Shown here: positions 25,559 through 32,014 of the stretch, one piece after another
Layout: each line of letters opens with the position of its first letter
How positions within the stretch are numbered: position 1 is the stretch's first letter
Source of the DNA: a virus
Virus record (IMG/VR): IMGVR_UViG_3300044911_002289
Location: 1-37,175 of that record
Direction: 5' to 3' (one strand)
DNA length: 37,175 nucleotides
Notes under the pieces: generated by a model
Database searches by the model: none
What the model saw: the letters and a program-made list of their open reading frames with translations, nothing else
What the model was told of the DNA's origin: nothing
Translations under genes and position numbers: made by a program

Positions 25559-25743
25559 TTTGCGACAAAATAAAATTGTGTTTTTAACTTCTCTAAAATC
25601 TCCTCTGAATACTCCACCAAAAGGGAGGAGGCAAAGTCGTCAGGATACTTCCTGTTCTCTCTCGCCAATTCCTTTATGGCATAGTTTATCAGCAGAATTT
25701 GCTGCCCCGTGAGCGTTACTTGATGTTCTTGTAATGTATTCAT
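25555..25743 (-). CDS. Hypothetical small early protein
   Basis: A 62-residue helical protein (LLINYAIKELARENRKYPDDF). The start is preceded by the recurring leader AACAACAAAGCAAA directly before ATG. Ends in an ATGA overlap. Unknown family. Confidence 0.78.
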   Translation of the reverse strand: MNTLQEHQVTLTGQQILLINYAIKELARENRKYPDDFASSLLVEYSEEILEKLKTQFYFVAK

Positions 25744-25763
25744 TTTGCTTTGTTGTTTTATAT

Positions 25764-26045
25764 TTAACGGCCTTCTACAATTTCAAATAAGAATGGCATA
25801 AGATAATTCAGGTGCTGCTTCCATTCGGGAGCGTTCAAGTCCACAGGAACGGGCGTGAGGTCGTCTGGGTCGTCTGTGTACATTAGGGCAGACTCTACGC
25901 CTGCATCCTGAAGAACATTCTCCCACACATGATGTGTAGGCTCATTGCCTAAGTCCTCTCTTTTCCAATCAGCCCAATAGGTGATTTCCATTACTTGACC
26001 TCCCAGTTCCTCCGGAAAGTCAAAGGTGAATTCGTTGTCTCTCAT
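25764..26045 (-). CDS. Hypothetical acidic early protein
   Basis: A 93-residue, strongly acidic protein (many Asp/Glu, few Lys/Arg), with aromatic residues and a Pro-rich middle (DDPDDLTPVPVDLNAPEW). Acidic early phage proteins sometimes mimic DNA and inhibit host nucleases or polymerase; nothing more specific supports that here. Leader is A-rich (AATAAAAACAAA before ATG). Confidence 0.78.
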   Translation of the reverse strand: MRDNEFTFDFPEELGGQVMEITYWADWKREDLGNEPTHHVWENVLQDAGVESALMYTDDPDDLTPVPVDLNAPEWKQHLNYLMPFLFEIVEGR

Positions 26046-26359
26046 TTTGTTTTTATTGTAAATAATGGCTCAGAAGAAAACGAGGCGTAGGCGTTCATTA
26101 ATTCTAACGCCCTGTGTCCTGCGTGTAGTTCTATTTTAATATCTCCCACATAAATCAGGGGAGCATTCGTTCTGCACGGAATGCCGTGTGCTGTGGCAAT
26201 GTCGTGAAGCCTTAATACAGCGTCTATTTTCCGAGGGAACACTTGTATGCCAAACAGAAGGCCGGAGGGCATAGCGTGAGGCGTGAAGCCCAGGGAGGCA
26301 ATGTCTTCCTCCCTGTGTGGCTTAGTTGTTCGTTGTCTTATCAGAAGAATAGCTTTCAT
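26042..26359 (-). CDS. Hypothetical early protein
   Basis: A 105-residue basic protein with alternating strands and helices (KAILLIRQR, then LFGIQVFPRKIDAVLRLHDIA, then APLIYVGDIKIELHAGH). It may be a small alpha/beta fold. No catalytic motif recognised. ATGA overlap with the gene at 25764. Confidence 0.78.
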   Translation of the reverse strand: MKAILLIRQRTTKPHREEDIASLGFTPHAMPSGLLFGIQVFPRKIDAVLRLHDIATAHGIPCRTNAPLIYVGDIKIELHAGHRALELMNAYASFSSEPLFTIKTK

Positions 26360-26360
26360 G

Positions 26361-26618
26361 TTATTTAAATTGTAAGCTAAGCCATTCTTCTATTGTCTCA
26401 AAGAACTCACCATCCCATTCGTGCCCCTCGTGTATTGCCTCGAATTCGTCTGTCAGTTCTACTGCGAGTTCGTATAAGCCTCCGTGCCCTTTCGCCTCGT
26501 GGCGTTGTGCTACAAGCCCTGTACGAGTATTGTCTGCCGTAAGTTCAATGGTGATGGCTTGCACCACCTCGTAGTGTGTCTCCTGCCATGAGGCAAAGCC
26601 GTTCGGGAAATGTTTCAT
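26361..26618 (-). CDS. Small acidic conserved-type phage protein
   Basis: An 85-residue acidic protein with the pattern FASWQETHYEVVQAI near the start and LYELAVELTDEFEAIHEGHEW then GEFFETIEEWLSLQ. I have a sense of this pattern (SWxETHxEVV ... YELAxELTDEFE) from other Bacteroidetes phage proteins of unknown function. Starts 14 nt after the upstream stop. Confidence 0.8.
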   Translation of the reverse strand: MKHFPNGFASWQETHYEVVQAITIELTADNTRTGLVAQRHEAKGHGGLYELAVELTDEFEAIHEGHEWDGEFFETIEEWLSLQFK

Positions 26619-26632
26619 ATAACTCCGTCGCC

Positions 26633-26953
26633 TTAGTAGTTATATCGTTCCTTGTATTCCAGATGAACCTCAAACTCCTCTGAGCCGAATTCCTTCTGCT
26701 GAAAAACAACCGTGTACCTGCAGCTAACTAAGCAGCCGCAGCAATCGTGTTGGCATCCGCAGCGATAGGCATACCCGTTTGGGCTAACACCATACGGAGC
26801 GGATATGTCTTCGTTAATGGCATCAAAATGCCTCTTAATTGCCTCCGCTCTGGAAGGTGTAAGTCGGCCCTCCAGAATCGGATGCGTTGTCCGGTAGGTT
26901 CTAAAATCAAGGTCAGCCCAAAGGCCGACCCAAGAATATTTCTCATTCATCAT
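26633..26953 (-). CDS. Hypothetical early protein with Cys cluster
   Basis: A 106-residue protein with a dense cysteine motif YRCGCQHDCCGCLVSCRY (about residues 63-80; six or more Cys and one His), likely to bind zinc or another metal. The rest is aromatic and charged with no recognised domain. ATGATGAATGAG at the start gives more than one possible initiation codon; the first is listed. Confidence 0.76.
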   Translation of the reverse strand: MMNEKYSWVGLWADLDFRTYRTTHPILEGRLTPSRAEAIKRHFDAINEDISAPYGVSPNGYAYRCGCQHDCCGCLVSCRYTVVFQQKEFGSEEFEVHLEYKERYNY

Positions 26954-26958
26954 GTTCG

Positions 26959-27258
26959 TTATTTTTTTATAGTTAAAGGATTTAAAATAGAGCCAAGCGT
27001 TCCGAAAAAGTCATCAAGAATGTCATCAGGAGCGGGGCGTGTTTCCCCGTATTGAAACGACACATTCTCTTTTGAGGTAGTCTGAATAACCACCTCGCCA
27101 TCCATCAGGCGGCACAGCGTGTCGCAATCTTTGATTGTTTGGAAGGCTTCATCGTTCTTCCAATCGTCCGGCAGAGCGGACAGCGTGGCCTTGTACATTT
27201 CGAGAGCGGACACAAGTAGGTTGCGTTGCGCCTCCGGTAGAATCATTAGTTTTTCCAT
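26959..27258 (-). CDS. Hypothetical early protein
   Basis: A 99-residue protein. The start at 27258 is selected because the recurring leader (AACAATTAAGCAAA) lies directly before it; the in-frame ATG at 27315 lacks such a leader and would extend the protein by 19 residues. Helical N-terminus (PEAQRNLLVSALEMYKATLSAL), acidic middle and C-terminal DDILDDFFGTLGSIL helix. Unknown family. Confidence 0.75.
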   Translation of the reverse strand: MEKLMILPEAQRNLLVSALEMYKATLSALPDDWKNDEAFQTIKDCDTLCRLMDGEVVIQTTSKENVSFQYGETRPAPDDILDDFFGTLGSILNPLTIKK

Positions 27259-27278
27259 TTTGCTTAATTGTTTAAAGG

Positions 27279-27506
27279 TTAAAATAAATTGTTTTTCCGT
27301 TTGCATTCGTTCCACAGCGTTTGCAGGGCTGCCTTCTGTGTGTACAGCTTGCCTCTGCTATCTTCGTCTAAGTGCCTATCGTAGGCCAAAGAATTGTTAG
27401 TTATGCAAGTGTATTTCTTGCCCCTGTACTGAATGGTTACCTTCCAGTGCCCGTAGCTTGTAGTGCTTCGGACATCAATGCGTTCTAAAAATTGTTGCGT
27501 TGTCAT
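27279..27506 (-). CDS. Hypothetical small basic early protein
   Basis: A 75-residue basic protein (SYGHWKVTIQYRGKKYTCITNN) that looks like a small beta-rich fold followed by a helix with AALQTLWNECKRKN. Leader AAACAGCAAAACAAA before ATG. Could bind nucleic acid, by charge only. Confidence 0.76.
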   Translation of the reverse strand: MTTQQFLERIDVRSTTSYGHWKVTIQYRGKKYTCITNNSLAYDRHLDEDSRGKLYTQKAALQTLWNECKRKNNLF

Positions 27507-27580
27507 TTTGTTTTGCTGTTTAAATGTTTGCGAAATAATTGTTTGAAAATGTTTTGCTAAATTGGTTTGTGATAGGCGGC

Positions 27581-27736
27581 CTAATTGCTACACAAGCGGC
27601 CTGATAGTTCCTTTGCTGCCATGCCTGCAAGGTAGTGGCCTGATAGGACAAGGGTAATGAGGCGTTGCCTGTTTGCGGCCTTTAGGTCAATGAGGCTAAT
27701 AAGACCTGCTGAATTGAGAATGTTTTTTGCTTTCAT
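27581..27736 (-). CDS. Tiny hypothetical early protein
   Basis: A 51-residue basic helical protein (MKAKNILNSAGLISLIDLK start; GHYLAGMAAKELSGR near the end). ATGA overlap with the upstream gene supports translation. No family recognised. Coding is moderately certain because it is short. Confidence 0.6.
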   Translation of the reverse strand: MKAKNILNSAGLISLIDLKAANRQRLITLVLSGHYLAGMAAKELSGRLCSN

Positions 27737-27912
27737 ATTTGCTTTGTATTTGGTTTTGCTGTAATGGTTGTAAAATGATGGAAGGGTAATTCCATTCTGT
27801 TGAATTGCTTCAGGGCTCCATCAACATTTTGCGCTACTATTTCGGAGCGGGACACGACAAATTCCTGCCCCTGTTTCGTCCGGATGTAAAGTTTGAACTC
27901 AAATGTTTTCAT
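27733..27912 (-). CDS. Tiny hypothetical early protein
   Basis: A 59-residue basic protein starting MKTFEFKLYIRTKQGQEFVVS, which looks like a beta-hairpin followed by a helix (EIVAQNVDGALKQF). Leader AAACAGCAAAACGAA before ATG is identical in type to those of neighbours, a strong reason to accept the gene. Unknown function. Confidence 0.7.
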   Translation of the reverse strand: MKTFEFKLYIRTKQGQEFVVSRSEIVAQNVDGALKQFNRMELPFHHFTTITAKPNTKQI

Positions 27913-27932
27913 TTCGTTTTGCTGTTTATGTG

Positions 27933-28118
27933 TTAGTATTTCAATATTCTTTTAATCCTTTCACTGCCTACTTGGCAATCCTTTTCAGGCGTATCGAAAT
28001 AATGCCTGTAAATGTCCGTTCCGATTTTGCGTATTTTGTAATTTGTAGTGCCGAATTGCATCCCTGCTTTTACAGGAATCTTTACGTCCGTGTAAAATTG
28101 CGTTTTTGTGCCTTCCAT
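27933..28118 (-). CDS. Small hypothetical early protein
   Basis: A 61-residue basic protein with beta-strand pattern (QFYTDVKIPVKAGMQFGTTNYKI) and a C-terminal helix SERIKRILKY. Leader AACAACAAAGCAAAA before ATG. No family recognised. Confidence 0.72.
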   Translation of the reverse strand: MEGTKTQFYTDVKIPVKAGMQFGTTNYKIRKIGTDIYRHYFDTPEKDCQVGSERIKRILKY

Positions 28119-28134
28119 TTTTGCTTTGTTGTTT

Positions 28135-28290
28135 TTAGTTGTAAGAAATTGAAATTGTGTTGATGCGTGTTCCTTTGTACACGAAGGTTTCTGTATTCGT
28201 TACCTTTGCGCCAATTTCCCGTAAGTAGTTTACAAGGGCTTCGTAAGTGGTAAAGGATTTTCCGTTTGCTTTGAAGATTTCCTTTTTCAT
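28135..28290 (-). CDS. Tiny hypothetical early protein
   Basis: A 51-residue basic protein (MKKEIFKANGKSFTTYEALVN start, beta-rich end). Leader AAACAACAAAACGAA before ATG matches the family of leaders in this operon. Separate from the next gene by 16 nt. Unknown function. Confidence 0.68.
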   Translation of the reverse strand: MKKEIFKANGKSFTTYEALVNYLREIGAKVTNTETFVYKGTRINTISISYN

Positions 28291-28311
28291 TTCGTTTTGT
28301 TGTTTAAATTG

Positions 28312-28518
28312 TTAGAATGCTATTACTGACTTGAAAATTTGGCAATCCTTGCCGTCCGCTGCAATTGCGTCCAAACTGGCTTTTGCGTTGATGAGGAGTT
28401 GAAGGTGTATGGTTAGTTCAATGCGCTCGCTTTGTTCTATCCAATCGCTTCTAAGGTCGCATTTTGCATCGGCAATTGCGCCTTCTAAAAATTCCCGTGC
28501 TGCTGTTAGTGTTTTCAT
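28312..28518 (-). CDS. Small hypothetical early protein
   Basis: A 68-residue helical protein (MKTLTAAREFLEGAIADAK, then IELTIHLQLLINAKASLDAI). The start at 28518 has the operon-type leader AACAAAAACGAAA; a longer in-frame start at 28596 lies within a hairpin region and is not favoured. Unknown family. Confidence 0.72.
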   Translation of the reverse strand: MKTLTAAREFLEGAIADAKCDLRSDWIEQSERIELTIHLQLLINAKASLDAIAADGKDCQIFKSVIAF

Positions 28519-28567
28519 TTTCGTTTTTGTTCGGCTTTCTTCACCCGTTCCCGTGTTTAATTGTTGG

Positions 28568-28622
28568 AGGCCGGAGGAATTTACGACAATTCCCAAAGTG
28601 CATATTTCCGGCCTGTTTTTTT
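28568..28622. other. Hairpin with T-tract on the strand opposite to the genes
   Basis: AGGCCGGA (28568-28575) pairs with TCCGGCCT (28607-28614); an inner GGAATT/AATTCC pair (28576-28581 and 28588-28593) lies between. The T-run (28616-28622) follows on the plus strand, so as a terminator it would stop plus-strand (antisense) transcription. On the minus strand it forms a structured leader before the 68-residue gene. Confidence 0.6.
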
Positions 28623-29070
28623 AGTTGAAATAATTCTTACAAACTCTCCTGCTCAGCTCTCTTGCAGCCGCTTTCCTTATTGAAATAGCGTCCTTATACA
28701 ATGGCGTTCCGTCCGGGCTTGCTTCTTCTCTAAAATCAGCCCACAATAAAGAAGCAACAACAAAACAAGCTGCCGGCCTGTATTCCGTCGGAAAATGCAG
28801 CCCTGTAATATATTGCAGCTTTCCATTTTCAAGCGTCAGGCGCCCACTATTTTTGGAAAGATAGGCTGTTAGCTTTTCCTCTAAATTATCAATCCTGCGG
28901 CCTGCAAGGTAGAGAAGCTCCTGAAAATCGTGCAAATCCTTTGTAATTTCTCGGCATTCCCCCCGGAAAGCCCTGATGCCGTTCGCATCCCTATAATCGG
29001 AGAAATAATTGTTTGCATCAATTCCAGAGCGCTGATAGGCAAATTTTTGAAGTTTTTCTAATGTTGTCAT
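28621..29070 (-). CDS. Hypothetical early protein
   Basis: A 149-residue protein. The frame is open far upstream, but ATG 29070 follows an A-rich leader and begins MTTLEKLQKFAYQRSGI; upstream sequence in the frame overlaps the next gene. Helical and coiled-coil-like about residues 38-75 (TKDLHDFQELLYLAGRRIDNLEEKL), followed by a mixed C-terminal part. No known domain. Confidence 0.76.
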   Translation of the reverse strand: MTTLEKLQKFAYQRSGIDANNYFSDYRDANGIRAFRGECREITKDLHDFQELLYLAGRRIDNLEEKLTAYLSKNSGRLTLENGKLQYITGLHFPTEYRPAACFVVASLLWADFREEASPDGTPLYKDAISIRKAAARELSRRVCKNYFN

Positions 29071-29083
29071 TTTAGTATTTATT

Positions 29084-29434
29084 TTAGAATGTTTCCGTAC
29101 TTGGTAGAATTGTAAGAAGCTCAATGAAGTGTTTCTGCTCTCTTTGCTTTTCCGCTTCACAAAATTGGCTGAACGGGTACTTATTGCGCTGTATTTGCTC
29201 CAATACATTGCGGCTGAATGTTGCCAAGTGGCCGGAAAATATCCGGTTTTTGTGGCGCTTGTGGAAAGAAACGGGCTCAAGGTCAATGTATCCGGATCGT
29301 ATGTATTCTCCGTCAATTATGACATATTCGAGGCCGGAACAGCGACCTAAAATGCCGCGACAAAATTCGTTTGCTTTCTCAAAACTGCTCAGAGTTCTGT
29401 AAGCGTTGGAGGATGTTTTTAAGATTATTTGCAT
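29084..29434 (-). CDS. Hypothetical early protein
   Basis: A 116-residue basic protein, mixed alpha/beta, with two Cys in EFCRGILGRCSG and a Lys/Arg/His-rich centre (SFHKRHKNRIFSGHLA). It may bind nucleic acid. It contains the only GATC found in this window (plus coordinate 29295-29298). Leader ACAAAACAAAAAAGCT precedes ATG. Function unknown. Confidence 0.78.
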   Translation of the reverse strand: MQIILKTSSNAYRTLSSFEKANEFCRGILGRCSGLEYVIIDGEYIRSGYIDLEPVSFHKRHKNRIFSGHLATFSRNVLEQIQRNKYPFSQFCEAEKQREQKHFIELLTILPSTETF

Positions 29435-29459
29435 AGCTTTTTTGTTTTGTTAGACTAAG

Positions 29460-29493
29460 ACAGGGCAAGAAGCCCTGTTTCGGCCTTCCGGCC
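29460..29493. other. Two adjacent hairpins between early genes
   Basis: ACAGGGC/GCCCTGT with a 5-nt loop (29460-29478) and GGCC/GGCC with a 4-nt loop (29482-29493). Neither strand has a good T-run, so this is more likely an RNA processing, stability or attenuation element in the early operon leader than a simple terminator. Confidence 0.6.
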
Positions 29494-29500
29494 TCTTCAG

Positions 29501-29704
29501 TTAGTCAGGTAGAACTTCATCTGCCCAACTTTCCCAAACCGATAATCCTGATGTATCTAATTCCTTCGCCTTTACTCTTGCTTCATCTTCCGAATTTGCA
29601 TCTACATTAAATTCAACTCTTTTTGTTTCGGGCTGGTCTAAATCAATATCTCTTGAAGGATTTACAACCAATAATAATGTTACTTCGAAATTTTTCGTTT
29701 TCAT
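29501..29704 (-). CDS. Small acidic early protein, first gene of the minus-strand module
   Basis: A 67-residue acidic protein (MKTKNFEVTLLLVVNPSRD start; SEDEARVKAKELD in the middle; SWADEVLPD end). It has a beta-strand, helix, strand pattern like small phage DUFs that respond to protein partners. ATG 29704 is preceded by an A-rich leader; a longer frame extends into the repeat-rich intergenic region and is rejected. A weak -7-like CACATTTG lies at plus 29727-29734. Confidence 0.75.
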   Translation of the reverse strand: MKTKNFEVTLLLVVNPSRDIDLDQPETKRVEFNVDANSEDEARVKAKELDTSGLSVWESWADEVLPD

Positions 29705-30137
29705 ATTTTTTTCGTTTTTGTTTCTGCAAATGTGAAATAAATAATTGGAACGGAAAGCCCGTTTTCGACGAACGGAAATAAAATCGGGATGAATGGCAAA
29801 AAATAAGGGATGAGCGGATAGGAAATTCTGTTTTCTTTCGTGCGTGCGTGAACGGGAAAGGAACGAAAGGAAGGAAAGCGGGAAAGGAAGGAGGGAGGAA
29901 AGGAGGGAAGGCCATCCCTTTCCTTTCCGCCTTAATGGCTTTTCCGTTTCCGTCCTTCCGTCCTTCTGTTTCGTTTCCGTTTCCGTCCCTTCCTTCCGGC
30001 TTACAGCCGTTCCAATGGAAGGCGTTTTTAGTTTCCGTCCGTAGTGAGCACAGGAACGAACAGGAACGAACAGCATGACACAAGGAACGAAACAGAGGCA
30101 CGGGGCTTAAGGGAAACGACTTTGGAACGAAACGGAA

Positions 30138-30157
30138 GGGAGGGGAGGGGAGGGGGG
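30138..30157 (+). repeat. G-quadruplex-type tract
   Basis: Four G-runs (3, 4, 4 and 6 G) separated by single A residues, a strong canonical G4 motif on the plus strand. Located in the divergent intergenic region about 350 bp before the RepL-like gene. Confidence 0.8.
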
Positions 30158-30247
30158 CCATCCCCATTACGTACTCTCACAGCTACTGGGGGGCACGGGG
30201 TGTTTTCCTTTCGCTCCTGTTCTTTCCTTTAGGAGGGGGTACATAGT

Positions 30248-30538
30248 GGAAAAATATTTCCATTACAATTCCATGCGAAATGTGCGTTCCTGATAGCTCA
30301 GAAGGCGTTTTTACGTCCCTTTTCGTTCAAGGTCGTTTCTGATGTATTATTCAATATATGTATCCAAAACGAGAATGCTTGTAACGTTATGAGAGAGTGT
30401 AAGTTACGCCACTTTTCAGAGGAAATAAATTTCCGCTTTTTTTCGTCCTTTTAAATGAATAATGGAAATAAATTGCCGTTTCGGTAAAATATTTCCTATT
30501 TTTGCTTTCATAATGGAAAGAGAAGGTAAAAAATTTCC
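30248..30538. repeat. Array of five 14-bp palindromic boxes (iteron or operator)
   Basis: Boxes of type GGWAAWWWATTTCC: GGAAAAATATTTCC (30248-30261), GGAAATAAATTTCC (30421-30434), GGAAATAAATTGCC (30464-30477), GGTAAAATATTTCC (30483-30496), GGTAAAAAATTTCC (30525-30538). Four lie within 120 bp, straddle the candidate promoter and the first codons of the RepL-like gene. They could bind that protein for replication initiation and autoregulation. Confidence 0.8.
30472..30504 (+). promoter_or_regulatory. Candidate promoter for the replication module
   Basis: TATTTTTG at 30497-30504 as -7 and ATTG at 30472-30475 as a one-mismatch -33 element, spacer 21 nt. ATG of the RepL-like gene follows 8 nt later. 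One palindromic box (30483-30496) fills the spacer, so a bound repressor would block this promoter. Confidence 0.55.
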
Positions 30539-31022
30539 ACGCAGAATTTTACGTCCTGAGATAAAGGAAGAGAGCCTTGGTCGCAATCCCTTTGTCGCTT
30601 CCTTGGAGATACGTGTTCGTCCCATTCGCAGTGGGTATGTTGCCGATGAGGACATGATAATGGTGGAAAACTTTGTGGACATGGAAATGGACACATACGC
30701 CAAAGTGTTCGACAAGTCTGAGCAGCGGATGATAATGGCTGGCCTTTCGTTTCGAGCCCTACAAGTGTGGACATGGAGTGTGTACACGATAGAGAGCGGA
30801 AAGGATTATTTGTGGGTGAATGTAGTTCGTGTCATGGAGGAGTGCGGAATGAAGAGCATAAAGACGTTTAAGGCCGCTATAGCGGAATTGTGTCGTTATG
30901 GCTACATAGCCCCTTGTGTTGGCCACAAGAACGTCTATTGGATAAACCCCGCCATTGCCTTTAAAGGAAACAGGGCTAAGAAGTTCCCTGAGAATGTTGT
31001 ACGTAAAAAAATAGAGGAATGA
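30513..31022 (+). CDS. RepL-like winged-helix replication initiator
   Basis: A 169-residue basic protein. Residues about 75-155 look like the winged-helix domain of the RepL family: a helix RALQVWTWSVYTIE, recognition helix region MKSIKTFKAAIAELCRYGYI, then a wing ending in VYWINPAIAFKGNR, close to the typical Y-x-(I/V)-N-P...F-K-G-(D/N)-R end. RepL proteins start replication of plasmids and some phages. ATG 30513 is preferred over an earlier ATG (30462) that lies upstream of the -7 element. The palindromic boxes upstream and in the first codons are its likely binding sites. A purely regulatory role cannot be excluded. Confidence 0.72.
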   Translation: MEREGKKFPRRILRPEIKEESLGRNPFVASLEIRVRPIRSGYVADEDMIMVENFVDMEMDTYAKVFDKSEQRMIMAGLSFRALQVWTWSVYTIESGKDYLWVNVVRVMEECGMKSIKTFKAAIAELCRYGYIAPCVGHKNVYWINPAIAFKGNRAKKFPENVVRKKIEE

Positions 31023-31201
31023 CAGAGCAGGAGTATAGAAAGCTTCACGAGGCCCATATAAGACGCTTGAACACTTTGGATAGACAATACGCTTCTGACA
31101 GGCCGGATAGCCCTGAAGAGGCTGAATGGCTTGAGAAACGCATGAAGGAAGTGCTCTCTATGGAGCATAACGACACAAGTGAAAAAAATTTGCCATTTTA
31201 A
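31019..31201 (+). CDS. Small hypothetical protein
   Basis: A 60-residue charged helical protein (TEQEYRKLHEAHIRRLNTL, EEAEWLEKRMKEVL). It is coupled to the RepL-like gene by an ATGA overlap, so it may be a replication accessory. No family recognised. Confidence 0.76.
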   Translation: MTEQEYRKLHEAHIRRLNTLDRQYASDRPDSPEEAEWLEKRMKEVLSMEHNDTSEKNLPF

Positions 31202-31202
31202 T

Positions 31203-31210
31203 TATATTTG
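31203..31210 (+). promoter_or_regulatory. Candidate -7 element
   Basis: TATATTTG followed by C, 8 nt before ATG 31219. No good -33 at the expected distance (TTTG at 31189-31192 is too close), so strength is uncertain. Confidence 0.35.
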
Positions 31211-31218
31211 CCCCCATT

Positions 31219-31428
31219 ATGGCCATAAATTACGCCCTCTGTTCAAACAAGAAGTGCCACATGAAGGCACAATGTTTACGCCATTTCCTTTTCAAGAGCG
31301 ACCTTAGAGCCCCTACAGACGAAGTGCAGGAGTTTTGGCCGTCCGAAGACGGGGAATGTCAGCATTTCCTTTCCTTTCTTTTTGATAAAGAGGACGAATT
31401 GGACAACACAGCAGAAGGAAACGAATAA
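31219..31428 (+). CDS. Small Cys-motif protein, probably zinc-binding
   Basis: A 69-residue protein with Cys8, Cys13, Cys19 (CSNKKCHMKAQCLRH) and a later Cys in GECQHF, four cysteines spaced to bind one zinc. Small proteins with this spacing of CxxxxCxxxxxC then C occur in Bacteroidetes phages and prophages; function unknown. C-terminus acidic. Preceded by a -7-like element at very short distance. Confidence 0.8.
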   Translation: MAINYALCSNKKCHMKAQCLRHFLFKSDLRAPTDEVQEFWPSEDGECQHFLSFLFDKEDELDNTAEGNE

Positions 31429-31433
31429 CGAAT

Positions 31434-31757
31434 ATGGGAAGCATTCTTACAGGCTATTTAGACAGCCTTCCTGAAGAAATAAAAAACCCCTTGGCCGAGT
31501 TTAAGAAGGACACGGAGAGGGCTAAACAGGAAAGCATTGAGCAAAATGTTAATTCTCCGAAGCATTACGGAGGAGAGGGGAACGTTTACGAGGTGATTAA
31601 TGTAATAGAGGCACACGGAATGGGGCATGATTTCTGCCTTGGGAATTGCTTGAAGTACCTCCTGAGAGCGGGAAAGAAAACGGAATGCCCCTTGGAGGAC
31701 TTAAAGAAAGCTCAATGGTATTTAAATAGACTAATAACGCAATGGGAGAACAAATGA
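31434..31757 (+). CDS. DUF3310 family protein
   Basis: A 107-residue protein with the DUF3310 signature: VNSPKHYGGEGNVYEVINVIEAHGM (about 41-65), FCLGNCLKYLLRAGKK (about 68-83), LEDLKKAQWYLNRLI. The family is widespread in phages near replication or nucleotide-metabolism genes and is sometimes annotated as a nucleotide kinase, without firm evidence. N-terminal 35 residues are family-atypical and probably a local extension. Confidence 0.88.
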   Translation: MGSILTGYLDSLPEEIKNPLAEFKKDTERAKQESIEQNVNSPKHYGGEGNVYEVINVIEAHGMGHDFCLGNCLKYLLRAGKKTECPLEDLKKAQWYLNRLITQWENK

Positions 31758-32014
31758 GAACAAGGGAGGCGAGCGAAACGGCCATAAAACAACTTGAGAG
31801 GGAGGTGGCGTTCCTTGAAACGCAACAGACAGAGCTTATACGCAAGAAATGGGCCTTAGAGGACAAAATAAGAAAGCAACAAGAGCTTATTGAACGCTTC
31901 CAATTTGAGGGCCAGGAGGCTAAAAAGGGCCTTTCTGTGTGGAAAAAAGTGGCCTTAATGTTTGCTGTGCTGTGGGGCCTCGTGCTTTCCTTTTTCAATA
32001 TTGACAGAAAATGA
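31742..32014 (+). CDS. Coiled-coil protein with C-terminal membrane anchor
   Basis: A 90-residue protein: coiled coil about 5-60 (QLEREVAFLETQQTELIRKKWALEDKIRKQQELI) and a C-terminal membrane helix (about 67-85, VALMFAVLWGLVLSFF). Two starts are possible: ATG 31742 or ATG 31754, the latter making the ATGA overlap common in this phage. Tail-anchored coiled-coil proteins can tether replication complexes to membranes; here this is only a suggestion. Confidence 0.75.
   Translation: MGEQMRTREASETAIKQLEREVAFLETQQTELIRKKWALEDKIRKQQELIERFQFEGQEAKKGLSVWKKVALMFAVLWGLVLSFFNIDRK

Larger units (their letters stand above)
29705..30512. other. Divergent intergenic control region, candidate replication origin
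   Basis: About 800 bp without a credible gene between minus-strand early and plus-strand replication genes. 29850-29930 is purine-rich on the plus strand with repeated GGAAAGGAA-type words, 29930-30000 is pyrimidine-rich with repeated TTTCCGT words, and 30050-30160 again is purine-rich with several GGAACGAA words. It ends with a G-run tract and a set of AT-centred palindromes next to a RepL-like gene. Divergent promoters and origin functions are expected here; the origin call is inference. Confidence 0.6.

Noticed and set aside
29844-30232. Plus- and minus-strand ORFs in the repeat-rich intergenic region
   Set aside because: They encode only Arg/Glu/Gly or Phe/Pro/Ser/Arg low-complexity peptides generated by the purine/pyrimidine repeats, and lie on both strands and several frames at once.
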